Shown piece after piece: positions 1-9,247 of a stretch of 64,000 bases of DNA. A model generated the notes under the pieces. That model was not told the DNA's origin and did no database searches. It saw nothing but the letters and a program-made list of their open reading frames with translations. Origin of the DNA: Coemansia sp. RSA 922. Taxonomy: Eukaryota; Kickxellomycota; Kickxellomycetes; Kickxellales; Kickxellaceae. The DNA is taken from positions 1 through 64,000 of the forward strand of contig JANBQS010000003.1 of assembly GCA_027577415.1 (NCBI GenBank). Reading direction: 5' to 3'. Position numbers and translations under genes: made by a program. The first letter of the stretch is position 1, and each line of letters opens with the position of its first letter.

Positions 1-285
1 TACAATACAACAGAGACTGGCGAGGGTTTATTGTATGGAGATATGGTACAAACTCCAAAAGTACGGGAAGGAAAATTGGTCGTTAGTTTCAAGTCTTTGG
101 TGGTTAGACGGCCTGGTATCTTTCGGTTTCGTATACGTATGTTTGATATTCGCGACGTTTCTTTAGATTCGCTCTCGCCTGAATACTCGACAGCTCATTC
201 ATTGCCTTCTGATGCTTTGTATGCAGACTCTAGTCCTAAAATTATTATTCGCCGTACCGTGGCACTCCCCTTCATCCAGCGATAA
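1..285 (+). CDS. C-terminal part of a velvet-like protein (partial)
   Basis: The frame is open from the window edge to a TAA at 283-285, so this is the 3' end of a gene that begins upstream. The segment VVSFKSLVVRRPGIFRFRIR, followed by an MFDI-type strand, resembles the velvet domain block in which an F-x-(D/S)-L-x-V-(R/K)-x-x-G strand precedes an R-(F/L)-R-(F/I)-x-(L/M)-(F/Y) strand. Velvet proteins are fungal nuclear regulators of development and secondary metabolism. The last 40 residues do not match the usual velvet ending, so an intron or divergence is possible. The family call is tentative. That this is coding is more likely than not. Confidence 0.4.
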   Translation, partial: YNTTETGEGLLYGDMVQTPKVREGKLVVSFKSLVVRRPGIFRFRIRMFDIRDVSLDSLSPEYSTAHSLPSDALYADSSPKIIIRRTVALPFIQR

Positions 286-1617
286 ATCCAGTTTATTTTA
301 TTTTTTTGCTATTCTCGTTTTTTCTTCTCTCGTTTTGTTTTTTTGCTGATATTTCTATTCCTTCCCTTTTCCTTCACTAATATTATTGCCGCCCTACATC
401 CTTTTTTTTCAGAGTTGATGAAGGAATTATATTAACCTTGTGAATTTAAAAAAAGGCAGTTGGTATTGTTGCGAGTCACGCATCTCATGTCAACCAAGGT
501 GGATCCTCTCATCCATCAGTATCACGATCCGCATCACCATGGTGATACTCATCACTCATCACAAAAGAACAAGTGCTTTGGCTCTGTAGGCCAAGACGAC
601 ATGGCTATAAAATCCAAAATTTCTCCCTCTAGCCTTCATAGATGTTACATTCCTTACAATTAAAAAACTCTTTTAAACTTTTATATCTCTTATTCACGCT
701 CCCCTCCTCTCTTAACAGGAGCAAATCAATCATACCTATTTCCTATCAATCCTGCGACAATCCATAGGCTATAATAAATCCCCCCCTTTTTGTGGGCGAT
801 TGGTGGATTTCTCTTAATAGTAATCAAACATATGTTCACAAAAAGGTGAGGGGTTTCTGTAGTCCATGGATGTCGTAGGATTGCACGGGCATGGTAATTG
901 ACAAAATGCCAATAAGCACCATCACATTTTTTTTGCCACATACTTTCACTGAGTAATGTCACTGTGGCTGGTGAAAAGTGGTCATGCATATTGTGGCGAT
1001 GCATTAGGGTCATTTACATGTGGGCGCACTACCTTCTCCATTCACCAATCAATAGGATGTCAGTGCTGAATACGTTGATAAAAAATATCACACAAGCCAC
1101 ATGGCACTGAGTGTTCTGTTAAGGGGGTAGGTATCACAAAATGGCAATTAAATCATGTGCACGTGTCTGCAATCCTTTTCAACTCACGCCACTTTTTCCT
1201 GTAGTTTTTTTTTTGGCAAGCGACATTGTTGTCCCCCTTATTGCCACGATAGTGTATGGCGTTTACGGAAAATCCTCGCTTTTGCCAGTGTATACTGCTG
1301 CAATAGCTCACAGGACAAGAAAAAAAATATGTATAGTACAAACTTTTAATGTAATATCTAAACATGCCAATCATTATAAAAAAAAAGTTCTCCGCATTGT
1401 TTTGTATTCTTCCTTACGCTGAACAAAGAAGCCACGCATATTGAACCTGCACGGCCAGCCATACACCTACATTCTATTTATTTTCATATCCATCTTTTTT
1501 TTGGTTTCTTTCCTCTCTCTCAATTATTACGAGCATATGAAACATTAATTTTTTGTAAAGGTCATCTACAACTATCCAGTACTCATTTCTGCAACAAAAA
1601 AAGAGAGTAAATTAATA
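286..1617. other. Intergenic region, no gene supported
   Basis: About 1.3 kb of AT-rich sequence with many poly-A and poly-T runs. Open frames on both strands are short and low in complexity (for example a His-rich frame near 460-663) and have no recognisable domain. The last 100 bases are pyrimidine-rich and then A-rich, consistent with the promoter and 5' UTR of the transporter gene that starts at 1618. Confidence 0.5.
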
Positions 1618-3354
1618 ATGACGACCACACGCTTCCGCCGGCGGAGCCTAGTAACATACCCACGTAACATGGGTTGGCTAGTGGTGTTTTGCTCGTTTGC
1701 CGCACTGGCACTCGGTCCCGGTCTTCTAAATGCGTACGGTGTATACGAAGAAGAATATGACCGACTTTATGACGGTAAAGACGATGGTCAGCGGCGGAGT
1801 AGTGCACTAGGTTCACCAGTAATATTTATTGGAATCCTACAAATACTCTTAGCTAACGGCATGGGATTCATAGGCGGTCGTTGTGCACAGAGATTTGGAC
1901 CAGGTCCTACGGTATTTATCGGAGGAATATTAATGAGTTTAGGCTTGTTGTTAGCCAGTTACTCGCGACACATTTGGCAATTATGCTTGACACAAGGTGT
2001 GTTGTTTGGATTGGGAGTTACACTGACTTGGATTCCCGCGGCTTCAGCTCCATCGTCGTGGTTTGACAAGTCTCGTGGCTTGGCTACAGGTATTACACAC
2101 ATGGGTTTGGGAATAGGCGGATTGATTTTCGCTCCGCTTACGAGGTTTTTACTTGAAAAGGCTGGTACTGGTGGATCGCTTCGCTGGTTGGCGTTAATAA
2201 TGTTGGTCTGCGTTACTGTCGTTAGTCTGGGGATTCATAGTAAGAGACATGACCAGCGTGTGAGCGAGATTGTCGTATCTAGTGTTCGCTGGTCTAAATG
2301 TCTCGAGGATGAAGTACAGCGTATGCCAGAGTCGGGATATGACTCTGACCAAGATATAGATTATCCTGAATACCGTCGTGCATCATTAATTGCTCATGCC
2401 AAGACGCTTAGCCTAATAGGAGAGGGTAATCAGGTGATAGACTGTGAAAAGGGTGTTGCTAATGGCGATAGTAATAATGACGTGGGTGGCGCACAACAGG
2501 GCCAAGAGATAATGACAGGTGGTGATGTCACAGATATATGCGAAATAGCTACACATCCTACTGATGAGCCAAGCGCGCCAAAGCACGTACGTTTTGCATT
2601 GGACACTACCGCCAAACAAGCAACATTAGCCAGGTTGGAGGGACTAACTCGTAGCAAAACTACGCAACTGGCTACGACAGCTAAAGTAGTGACCAAAGTT
2701 CGCGGTACTCGGCCAACAAACTTGTCTTCATATGAGCAAGTCACCAAAGTCGAACCTAAAAGTGTTTTTAGGAGCTGGCGATTCTGGCTACTATCTCTGG
2801 GTATTGGTACTGGTCAAGCAGCATGGTACATAGTATTGCTATTCATGACATCGATAAGTGTATCTGTGGGACTCGATGTCCACAACGCAGCGCTACTTTT
2901 AGGTGCTATTAACGGGGCATCAGCAGTTGGACAATTCACAGCTGGCTACGCAGCGGACATTATAGGGCCTATTAACGCACTATTGTTATTTACGCTGTTG
3001 GCGACTATTTCCAACGCCATATTGTTCGTGCCCAAGCTGACATTCCATTTGCTTTTGACATATGCTTGTCTATGCGGAGCGTCTATTGGTGCGTCGGACC
3101 CGTTGGCGGTTATGGCTGGAGTTACGCAATTTGGAAGAGCGCGAGCTGCTTCTACTACGGGATATGTGTATGGCTCAGTGGGTGTGTTTGTCATGGTAAC
3201 TGCACCGAATGCTCGGGTGTTGTTGCAGAGATTGGGGTTTGGCATAAATTTTATGCCAGTTTATGTACTTATTTTGGCGTTGTTTGGCGCTAGTACATTG
3301 TTGCTGGGGTTATTGCGCTTGCGTATATCTCGGAATTTTTTCACGCGCGCATAA
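1618..3354 (+). CDS. MFS transporter, monocarboxylate transporter-like
   Basis: A 578-residue, 12-helix major facilitator of the fungal monocarboxylate-transporter (MCH/SLC16-like) type. The N-terminus has the family hallmark of a short basic segment leading into helix 1 (GWLVVFCSFAALALGPGLLNAYGVYEEEY). Helices 1-6 occupy roughly residues 17-210. A long hydrophilic, Ser/Asp-rich central loop spans about 215-385, and helices 7-12 run from about 390 to 570. The signature between helices 2 and 3, GGRCAQRFGPGPTVFIGG, fits the MFS family A motif region. The start ATG follows an A-rich leader. The substrate cannot be read from sequence; fungal relatives may be carriers of small carboxylates or other solutes, and many are not active lactate carriers. 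The gene is intronless and stands alone, 156 bp upstream of EAF6 on the same strand. Confidence 0.85.
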   Translation: MTTTRFRRRSLVTYPRNMGWLVVFCSFAALALGPGLLNAYGVYEEEYDRLYDGKDDGQRRSSALGSPVIFIGILQILLANGMGFIGGRCAQRFGPGPTVFIGGILMSLGLLLASYSRHIWQLCLTQGVLFGLGVTLTWIPAASAPSSWFDKSRGLATGITHMGLGIGGLIFAPLTRFLLEKAGTGGSLRWLALIMLVCVTVVSLGIHSKRHDQRVSEIVVSSVRWSKCLEDEVQRMPESGYDSDQDIDYPEYRRASLIAHAKTLSLIGEGNQVIDCEKGVANGDSNNDVGGAQQGQEIMTGGDVTDICEIATHPTDEPSAPKHVRFALDTTAKQATLARLEGLTRSKTTQLATTAKVVTKVRGTRPTNLSSYEQVTKVEPKSVFRSWRFWLLSLGIGTGQAAWYIVLLFMTSISVSVGLDVHNAALLLGAINGASAVGQFTAGYAADIIGPINALLLFTLLATISNAILFVPKLTFHLLLTYACLCGASIGASDPLAVMAGVTQFGRARAASTTGYVYGSVGVFVMVTAPNARVLLQRLGFGINFMPVYVLILALFGASTLLLGLLRLRISRNFFTRA

Positions 3355-3510
3355 TAAAAAATAATAGATTTGGGGGAGTCCCCGTAATATTCTCTTTTCA
3401 ATTAACGCAGTTAAATTCCCTTCAAGAAAAAAAAAAAAAAAACAAAATAGACTTAATATCATTTTTCTTTTCTTTTTCATTTGTCTATTATTAATTACTT
3501 TTTTTGCAAA

Positions 3511-4140
3511 ATGAGCGCTCCACAAAACGAAGATATCGAGACAAAGCAGTTTTCCGAGTCGACAGGGGCGGCGAATACCGAGAGCGACAAAGACAGCACA
3601 GCGACGGTACCACTAGGGTCTAGCACAAAGACGAAGGGATCGACGAATGGGACAAAGGAGAGCAAAATAACGAAAAAGATGCTAAAAGAAGCTGAACAAG
3701 AACTGTTTCAACTATTACTAAAGAAAAAGCAACTAGATCGAAATCTCATTGATACGGAGACGGCGATATACGATTTCGAGACGTCTTATTTCGAAAACTC
3801 TGGGCAAGAAGGCAATATAGTTCATGGATTTGACGGATACTTGAATACTAGGAGTGATCGTCGACAGATGCATTTTACTGAGGGAGATCGTATTTTTTCA
3901 CAGTCTTCGGCTACTTTTAAAAAGGCACAAGAAGCAAAGATTGCGGCTTCGTTGTTGGATTCTGATACGGATGATTCGGATGATAATAGTCAGATTGGTG
4001 GTCGATCGGGTAGTAAAGTGCCGTTGCGTAAGCTGGGTGGTAGTACTATTAAGCATAATAGTCAACGAGCTGGAACACCAACTATTCGTGGTGGTGGTGG
4101 TACTAAAAAGATAAGGCTATCTATTGATAGTGGTAATTAA
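3511..4140 (+). CDS. EAF6: NuA4 histone acetyltransferase subunit EAF6
   Basis: A 209-residue protein matching Eaf6/MEAF6, a small subunit of the NuA4 and NuA3-type histone acetyltransferase complexes in the nucleus. The conserved core is at residues 58-140. It has a helical segment with LLLKKKQLDRNL, then AIYDFETSYFE, GNIVHGFDGYL and DRIFSQSS, in the order seen in the family. The N-terminus (1-55) is a Ser/Thr-rich disordered tail. The C-terminus after about 145 is acidic and then Gly/Arg/Lys-rich. Starting at the first ATG (3511) leaves the whole core intact. The frame is also open upstream, but only through non-ATG codons in a T-rich leader. No introns are seen. Confidence 0.87.
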   Translation: MSAPQNEDIETKQFSESTGAANTESDKDSTATVPLGSSTKTKGSTNGTKESKITKKMLKEAEQELFQLLLKKKQLDRNLIDTETAIYDFETSYFENSGQEGNIVHGFDGYLNTRSDRRQMHFTEGDRIFSQSSATFKKAQEAKIAASLLDSDTDDSDDNSQIGGRSGSKVPLRKLGGSTIKHNSQRAGTPTIRGGGGTKKIRLSIDSGN

Positions 4141-4406
4141 GATTATTTTATCTTGATTATAAATATAAATTCATATATGCAAGGTGCACATGTGTAGGCA
4201 TTGACTGGCTTTGCGATTGAGGCCGAGGCTTGGAAGAAGAAGGGGGGGTATTTGAAACACAAGGGTGTGACTGACATACAGGATTGGGGGGTAGCTTGTG
4301 ATATCATCTCTCTCTCACTCTAATACGTTTCAGCTCACAGCTATTCTTTCCCTCCTTCCTTTCTTCATCTTTTTTTCTTTACTCACTTTTTTTATTATTG
4401 TACTCA

Positions 4407-6774
4407 ATGACATCGACGACAACACCGCCACCGCCAGTATCGGCAGAGAACCAAGCAGATGAGGCAGCAGCTGGAGCGCACCTTATCGTTGTCTCAAACA
4501 GACTGCCTGTGACGCTGGAGCAGAAGGGCAGCGAGTGGTCGTTCAAGCTCAGCTCAGGCGGGCTAGTGTCTGCACTCAGTGGACTCAAGCGCGAAATGTC
4601 ATTTACATGGGTGGGATGGCCTGGCAAGGACTTTGGGGCAGACGACCGAGTCAAGATTGACAATCTACTCAAAGAGAACGCCTGTAGCGCAGTATACCTG
4701 GACGACGAGACAGCCGAGCTGTACTATAACGGGTTTGCCAACAGGTAAGATAAGTGAGAGACTTGCGTGTGCATTACTCTTATGCGTATTACTAAATTTT
4801 TATTTATCTTTTAGCATCCTCTGGCCCCTCTTCCACTACCACCCCGGAGAAATGATGTTTGAGGAGACGGCGTGGGACGCATACCAGCGGGCCAACGAGG
4901 CATTTGCGCAGTCGCTGGCGGCAGTGGTCAAGGACGGCGACCTGGTGTGGATCCAGGACTACCACCTGATGCTGCTGCCGCGGATGCTGCGCGGGCTGCT
5001 GGACAGCAGCGGGCGGCGGGGCGTCAAGATCGGATGGTTCCTGCATACTCCGTTCCCGAGCAGCGAGCTGTACCGGATCCTGCCGGTGCGGCGGCAGATC
5101 CTCGAGGGCGTGCTGGCGGCGGACCTGCTCGGGTTCCACACGTACGACTACGCGCGGCACTTTCTGTCGAGCTGCACGCGCATCCTGGGGCTGCAGACGG
5201 CCGGCGACTCGGTGGACGCGGGCGGGCGCGTGGTGCGCGTGGGCACGTTCCCCATCGGCATCGACCCCAGCAAGTTCAGCGAGGCGCTGGCGACCGACGA
5301 GGTGCGCGGGCGGCTCGGCGAGCTGGAGCGGCGGTTTGCGGGCGAGCGCGTGATCGTGGGCGTTGATCGGCTGGATTACATCAAGGGCGTGCCGCAGAAG
5401 CTGCTGGCGTTCGAGCAGTTCCTCAGCCAGCGCGGCGACGGCGCCGAGCGCGTGGTGCTGGTGCAGGTGGCGGTGCCGTCGCGCGGCGACGTCGAGGAGT
5501 ACCGGCAGCTGATCGGCAGCGTCAACGAGCTCGTGGGGCGCATCAACGGGCGCTTCGGCACGATCGAGTACACGCCGATCCACTTCCTGCACCGGTCCGT
5601 GGGCTTCGCCGAGCTGGTGGCGCTGTACGCCGTGGCCGACGTGTGCCTGATCACGTCGACGCGCGACGGCATGAACCTGGTGTCGTACGAGTACGTGGCG
5701 TCGCAGGCGCAGCGCCACGGCGTGCTGGTGCTGTCGGAGTTTGCCGGCGCCGCGCAGTCGCTGGACGGCGCCGTCATCGTCAACGCGTGGAACATCGAGG
5801 AGGTGGCCGCCGCGCTGGCGCTGGCGCTGGCCATGCCGGCTGCGCAGCGCGAGGCCAGCTTCCGCACGCTGCACAAGTACGTCGCCAAGCACACGGCCGC
5901 GTACTGGGGCACGTCGTTCATCGCCGAGCTGACGCGCGTGCGCCACGCCGCCGACGCCGCCGCGCTGCTGCCGCCGCTGCCCGCCGCCGACGCGGCCGCC
6001 GCCTTCCGCCGCGCCACAAAGCGGCTCGTGGTGCTGGACTACGACGGCACGCTGAGCGCCACGCGCACCATCCCCGAGTTTGCGCGCCCGTCGCCGCTGG
6101 CGCTGCGCACGCTGCAGCGCCTGGCCGGGGCCGCGCTGGTGTACGTGGTGTCGGGCCGCACGCGCGCCGACATGGACCGGTGGTTCCGCGGCGTCGACGT
6201 CGGGCTGGCGGCCGAGCACGGGCTGTTCTACCGCCACCCGCCGTCTGCCGCGCTGGGCGCCGAGTGGCGCAGCCTGCCCGCGCCGGCCGACCCGCTGTGG
6301 CGCGACGCCGTGCTGCCGCTGCTGCAGCACTACGCCGAGCGCACGCCCGGGTCGTTTGTTGAGATGAAGGAGGCCGGCGTCACGTGGCACTTCCGCAACG
6401 CCGACCCCGAGTTTGGCGAGTGGCAGGCCAACGAGCTGCGCGCCAACCTCGAGCGCGTGCTGGCCCACCGCCCGCTGAACATCGTCAACGCCAACAAGGC
6501 CGTCGAGGTGCGGCCTGCGCGCGTCGACAAGCCGGCCGCTGTCCGCGCCATCGTCGCCGAGCTGGCCGGCACTACGACGCCAGTCGACTTTTGCCTGGCT
6601 GCGGGCGACGGCCGAGCCGACGAGCCGGTCTTCGCCTACTTGGCTCAGGAGTTTGCTCACGTGCCCCTGTTCACAGCCACTGTTGGCCGCAAGCCCACTG
6701 CTGCCCGCTACTATGTGCAGGACGTCGACGCAGTGCTTTCTGTCTTGGGCAAGCTGACCGAGCCAGCCAACTAA
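4407..6774 (+). CDS. Bifunctional trehalose-6-phosphate synthase/phosphatase
   Basis: Two exons, 4407-4744 and 4815-6774, flank a 70-bp intron (GTAAGA...TTAG). Splicing joins the TPS motif as NGFAN/SILWPLFHYHPGE, which confirms the junction, and gives 765 residues. Residues 25-500 are a complete GT20 synthase, with RLPVT, SSGGLVSAL, WVGWPG, DYHLMLLP, LHTPFPSSE, VDRLDYIKG and STRDGMNLVSYEY. These include the residues that bind UDP-glucose and glucose-6-phosphate. Residues 515-760 are a HAD-family phosphatase with DYDGT (nucleophile near D521), VVSGR, a conserved Lys region and GDGRADE near 711. The protein should therefore make trehalose-6-phosphate and then trehalose in the cytosol. Yeast uses separate Tps1 and Tps2, where Tps2 has a degenerate synthase domain; here the synthase half looks fully conserved. 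Exon 2 is strikingly G+C-rich, with G/C-ending codons, unlike its neighbours. Confidence 0.93.
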
Positions 6775-6827
6775 GCTCTTTTCTCTTTACTTTTTCTTTA
6801 TTATTTTTATTCTCAATTTCATACAAG

Positions 6828-7721
6828 ATGGCTGATTCCAAGAAACCAGACTACCTAAAACTAGTCGAGCCTTATATCCAGCGCGCCCAGGAGACGCGAG
6901 CAGTCGACCCAGTAGTATCTTATTTCTGCAAATACTATGCCGCACGGCTCGCCATTACCTCTTCCAATTCGACCGACGGAGACACCTATTTGGTTCAGCT
7001 ACTGGACCAATTGGAGGCCGAAAAGCAGAGTATTATCGATAACGAGAGTATGCGGGACGATAATAGTGCATCTTCTCACGTAACAAACTTTGCACTGCGC
7101 GTATTCGCCAAAGCCGACACTGAGGATAGGGAGGGTAGGGGGTCGAAAGTTACAGCAAAGACTTTTATGATCGCTTCGCAGTTCCTACAAGTATTGGCGT
7201 CATTTGGCGAGATTCCTGTCGATGTTGCGGAGAAGATTAAATATGCTAAATGGAGAGCTATGGAAATTTTGAAAGCTGCTAGAGAAGGAAGGAGTCCCCT
7301 GCCTGTTAGTTCTCAGCCTAGTTCTGAGCCTCTTGCTTGGCCATCACCACCTTCAAATTCGAGTATGACTCCTGTTGCCTATCCGGATCCCCGTAGCTTG
7401 TCTCCACCACCGAATCCTTCACCGGCACACGTGCCTGTTAGTTCTCCTGCGTTTATTCCGCCGGTTAGCCCTCCAGTGTCATTTATTCCGCCGGCTAGCT
7501 CTCCTGCGTTTATTCCGGTACCTGCCGCCAATCTCCCGCCACCCATGGCTACACCACCTGGCGCTCCACTCGACCCTGAGCAGATGCTTGATCCTGTGGT
7601 GACTAAAAAAGCACAGAAACTAGCGCGTTGGGCTATTAGTGCCCTGGAATACGACGATGTGTCTAATGCTATTGAGAATTTACAAGAAGCTATAAAAGTT
7701 TTATTACCATATAAAAAATAA
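6828..7721 (+). CDS. VTA1: Vacuolar protein sorting-associated protein VTA1 (LIP5)
   Basis: A 297-residue protein with the architecture of Vta1/LIP5, the activator of the ESCRT-III-disassembling ATPase Vps4 at endosomes. Residues 1-155 form the tandem-MIT-like helical N-terminus (for example PYIQRAQETRAVDPVVSYFC, then KTFMIASQFLQVLASFGE). Residues 160-245 are a Pro/Ser-rich linker with several repeats of FIPP. Residues 250-297 are the C-terminal VSL region (KKAQKLARWAISALEYDDVS), which binds Vps4. The ATG at 6828 lies 53 bp after the trehalose gene stop, behind a T-rich tract. Longer readings of the frame run back into the trehalose gene and are not real. An ESCRT-III gene, SNF7, is at 48.7 kb. 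Confidence 0.88.
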   Translation: MADSKKPDYLKLVEPYIQRAQETRAVDPVVSYFCKYYAARLAITSSNSTDGDTYLVQLLDQLEAEKQSIIDNESMRDDNSASSHVTNFALRVFAKADTEDREGRGSKVTAKTFMIASQFLQVLASFGEIPVDVAEKIKYAKWRAMEILKAAREGRSPLPVSSQPSSEPLAWPSPPSNSSMTPVAYPDPRSLSPPPNPSPAHVPVSSPAFIPPVSPPVSFIPPASSPAFIPVPAANLPPPMATPPGAPLDPEQMLDPVVTKKAQKLARWAISALEYDDVSNAIENLQEAIKVLLPYKK

Positions 7722-7730
7722 AACAAAACC

Positions 7731-8000
7731 TTAGGGATTTGGTATACATGCTCCTTGAATAGCCTCTACAGTACAGTCATTTTTTACACCGTAGCTTTCT
7801 AGTGTCCGGTCTTTGAGTAGTATTAGTGTGTTGAAACGTATTTGCACTGCATATCCTTTGAAATACTCTTTGGATATGTCTGTACATACGTTGGATATCT
7901 CTGTTGTGATATCGAGCTGTACTCGTTCTGGATCTTTGTGGATTGTAGAAACTTTGTCATTATCACAGTGTATTAGTACTAGATTGACAAAAGCAAACAT
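7731..8000 (-). CDS. Small ubiquitin-like protein (cluster member 1)
   Basis: An 89-residue protein with a divergent ubiquitin-like beta-grasp pattern. A hydrophobic first strand (MFAFVNLVLIHC) is followed by a second strand (VQLDIT), a helix (VCTDISKEYFKGY), then IRFNTLIL, and a loop resembling the end of ubiquitin (LKDRTLESYGVKNDCTVEAI). Ubiquitin's corresponding stretch is Gly-Arg-Thr-Leu-Ser-Asp-Tyr. There is no terminal Gly-Gly and no PY motif; it ends CIPNP. It is the first of five tandem minus-strand genes with the same fold pattern. It converges on VTA1, with stop codons only about 10 bp apart. The fold is inferred from pattern; no function is known. Confidence 0.6.
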   Translation of the reverse strand: MFAFVNLVLIHCDNDKVSTIHKDPERVQLDITTEISNVCTDISKEYFKGYAVQIRFNTLILLKDRTLESYGVKNDCTVEAIQGACIPNP

Positions 8001-8092
8001 TATGAATATAAAAAATTTTATAGAGAAAAAATATGGAGGAGGATGAAAAGGATGGAGCGTGTGCCTCGCTATTTATTCCCATGGCTACAGTC

Positions 8093-8138
8093 ATTCTCTC
8101 TCTATTTCTTCTCTCTCTCTCTCTATTTCTTCTCTCTC
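8093..8138. repeat. CT-rich imperfect tandem repeat
   Basis: Two copies of a unit of about 20 bp combining TCTCTCTC runs with ATTTCTT. It lies about 95-140 bp upstream of the ubiquitin-like gene that starts at 8000 (minus strand). It probably belongs to that promoter, and it is low-complexity sequence. Confidence 0.6.
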
Positions 8139-8200
8139 ATTTTTGGTTGGGGATGTTGAAGACTGGAGAATAAAAAATAACACGTGTTGTTGTCTTTTTG

Positions 8201-8207
8201 TTGACTG
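8201..8207 (-). promoter_or_regulatory. Shared TTGACTG element, cluster gene 1
   Basis: TTGACTG on the plus strand (CAGTCAA in gene orientation), about 200 bp upstream of the start at 8000. It is preceded by TTGTCTT, as in the copy before cluster gene 5. Similar elements precede all six genes of the cluster. Confidence 0.4.
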
Positions 8208-8325
8208 CGAATTTTTTTTTTTTTTGGATGAATGCAAGAATTACATAATTATAATTTAAAATTATTTATTTAAACAAAAAAAAAACATTCTCTAGTTGCT
8301 TTTATTTTGTATATCCTCACTTTTT

Positions 8326-8643
8326 TTACTCATATGGTGGTGGTGGTGGTAAATCCCTATGAACATCAACTGGTGTGTAACCAGGCATACCGCTCTCACA
8401 CACAAGCACAGTCGAGCCAGTTCCTATTTCATGTTGGCTCAGTGTGTCGGCATCATTCATTATACCTTGGCCTTTGCAAAATTTCATATTTATACTCCCA
8501 ACTTTTAATTCTTTTTCTACTAGTTCATAAAGTGTGCTAACAGGAGCATTAATATCCACTTCAACAAGTGCTTTAACAATATGTCCTTCATTAGGACCTC
8601 TTTGCCTCAGCATGAATGTGATTTCGTTCATAACAATTCCCAT
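8326..8643 (-). CDS. Small ubiquitin-like protein with C-terminal PPxY motif (cluster member 2)
   Basis: A 105-residue protein starting at the ATG at 8643; the frame is open further upstream but only from a GTG. The central block VKALVEVDINAPVSTLYELV matches the cluster consensus (I/V)-x-V-D-(V/I)-x-x-P-(V/I)-x-(T/S)-(L/F)-Y. It is followed by a helix, an INMKF strand and a DADTLSQHEIGTGSTVLV segment, resembling strand 5 of ubiquitin. The last residues are LPPPPPYE, a perfect PPxY motif of the kind bound by WW domains of Rsp5/NEDD4-family HECT ubiquitin ligases. The fold and the WW interaction are inferred. What is visible is the repeated pattern across neighbours and the terminal position of the motif. 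Confidence 0.6.
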   Translation of the reverse strand: MGIVMNEITFMLRQRGPNEGHIVKALVEVDINAPVSTLYELVEKELKVGSINMKFCKGQGIMNDADTLSQHEIGTGSTVLVCESGMPGYTPVDVHRDLPPPPPYE

Positions 8644-9247
8644 GATAGTAGCTACTAAATAATAGAAGAGAAAATAAAAGGTAATAAAGAAAAGAGAGAG
8701 AAAAGAAAAAAAAACTGGAGCTTCTATTCCAAAGAAGAAAGGTGGGCAGCCAGCATTTACTCTATGCACTCTTCACAAAAGGATGCTCTGATTTTCTTTG
8801 AAAATTTTTTCTTTCAATTGCTGCGGCCACAATCAACTACCTTTGACTGTGAAAAAAAAAATTGTGTTCGGGAGGAGAGGAAGAGGTGTGCCTTTTGGCA
8901 CTGACAGGCAGGAGGAATACTTTTTCTTTAATCAAGTGTGGTCCATATCTTTTTCAACAGGTTACATAGAGATGGTGGTAGTGTTTATTTTATTTTTTTG
9001 GCCAGTTAGATTGAGGTTGATTTATAAATTGGTATATTGCCTGACAAGTATTACGAAAGAGACATACAATGCTAAGGACAACTTGCCTTCTTATTTCTTG
9101 TCCAATGCTTGTTACTGCTGTCGAAATTGGCTAGTCTTCTGTGTTTGGTACACAGACAGCAAAGCTCATATTGTAGTATAGTGACCCCCCCTCCAGCAAG
9201 TGAATAAGATAATTTATAGTTCTGCACACCTGTCACTACATCCAGCA
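8644..9247. other. Intergenic region: promoter of cluster gene 2 and 3' flank of the F-box-like gene
   Basis: About 600 bp without a supported gene. The first 200 bp, seen from the minus-strand gene at 8643, hold an A/G-rich tract and the TTGACTG element. The rest is AT-rich. A 127-residue open frame on the plus strand (from 8798) has no domain and is hydrophobic and low in complexity. Confidence 0.5.
8843..8849 (-). promoter_or_regulatory. Shared TTGACTG element, cluster gene 2
   Basis: CCTTTGACTG on the plus strand, exactly 200 bp upstream of the start codon at 8643. CCTTTGACTG also occurs before the F-box-like gene. Confidence 0.4.

Noticed and set aside
460..663. His-rich frame in the first intergenic region
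   Set aside because: It lacks an ATG start and a recognisable domain, and its composition is repetitive.
4860..6600. Horizontal transfer of the trehalose gene
   Set aside because: Only exon 2 is G+C-rich, the intron is spliced normally, and the protein has fungal TPS motifs throughout. Composition alone does not support transfer.
4804..6660. 618-codon open frame antisense to the trehalose gene
   Set aside because: It mirrors the G/C-rich codon usage of exon 2, is full of Arg, His, Gln and Val repeats, and matches no domain.
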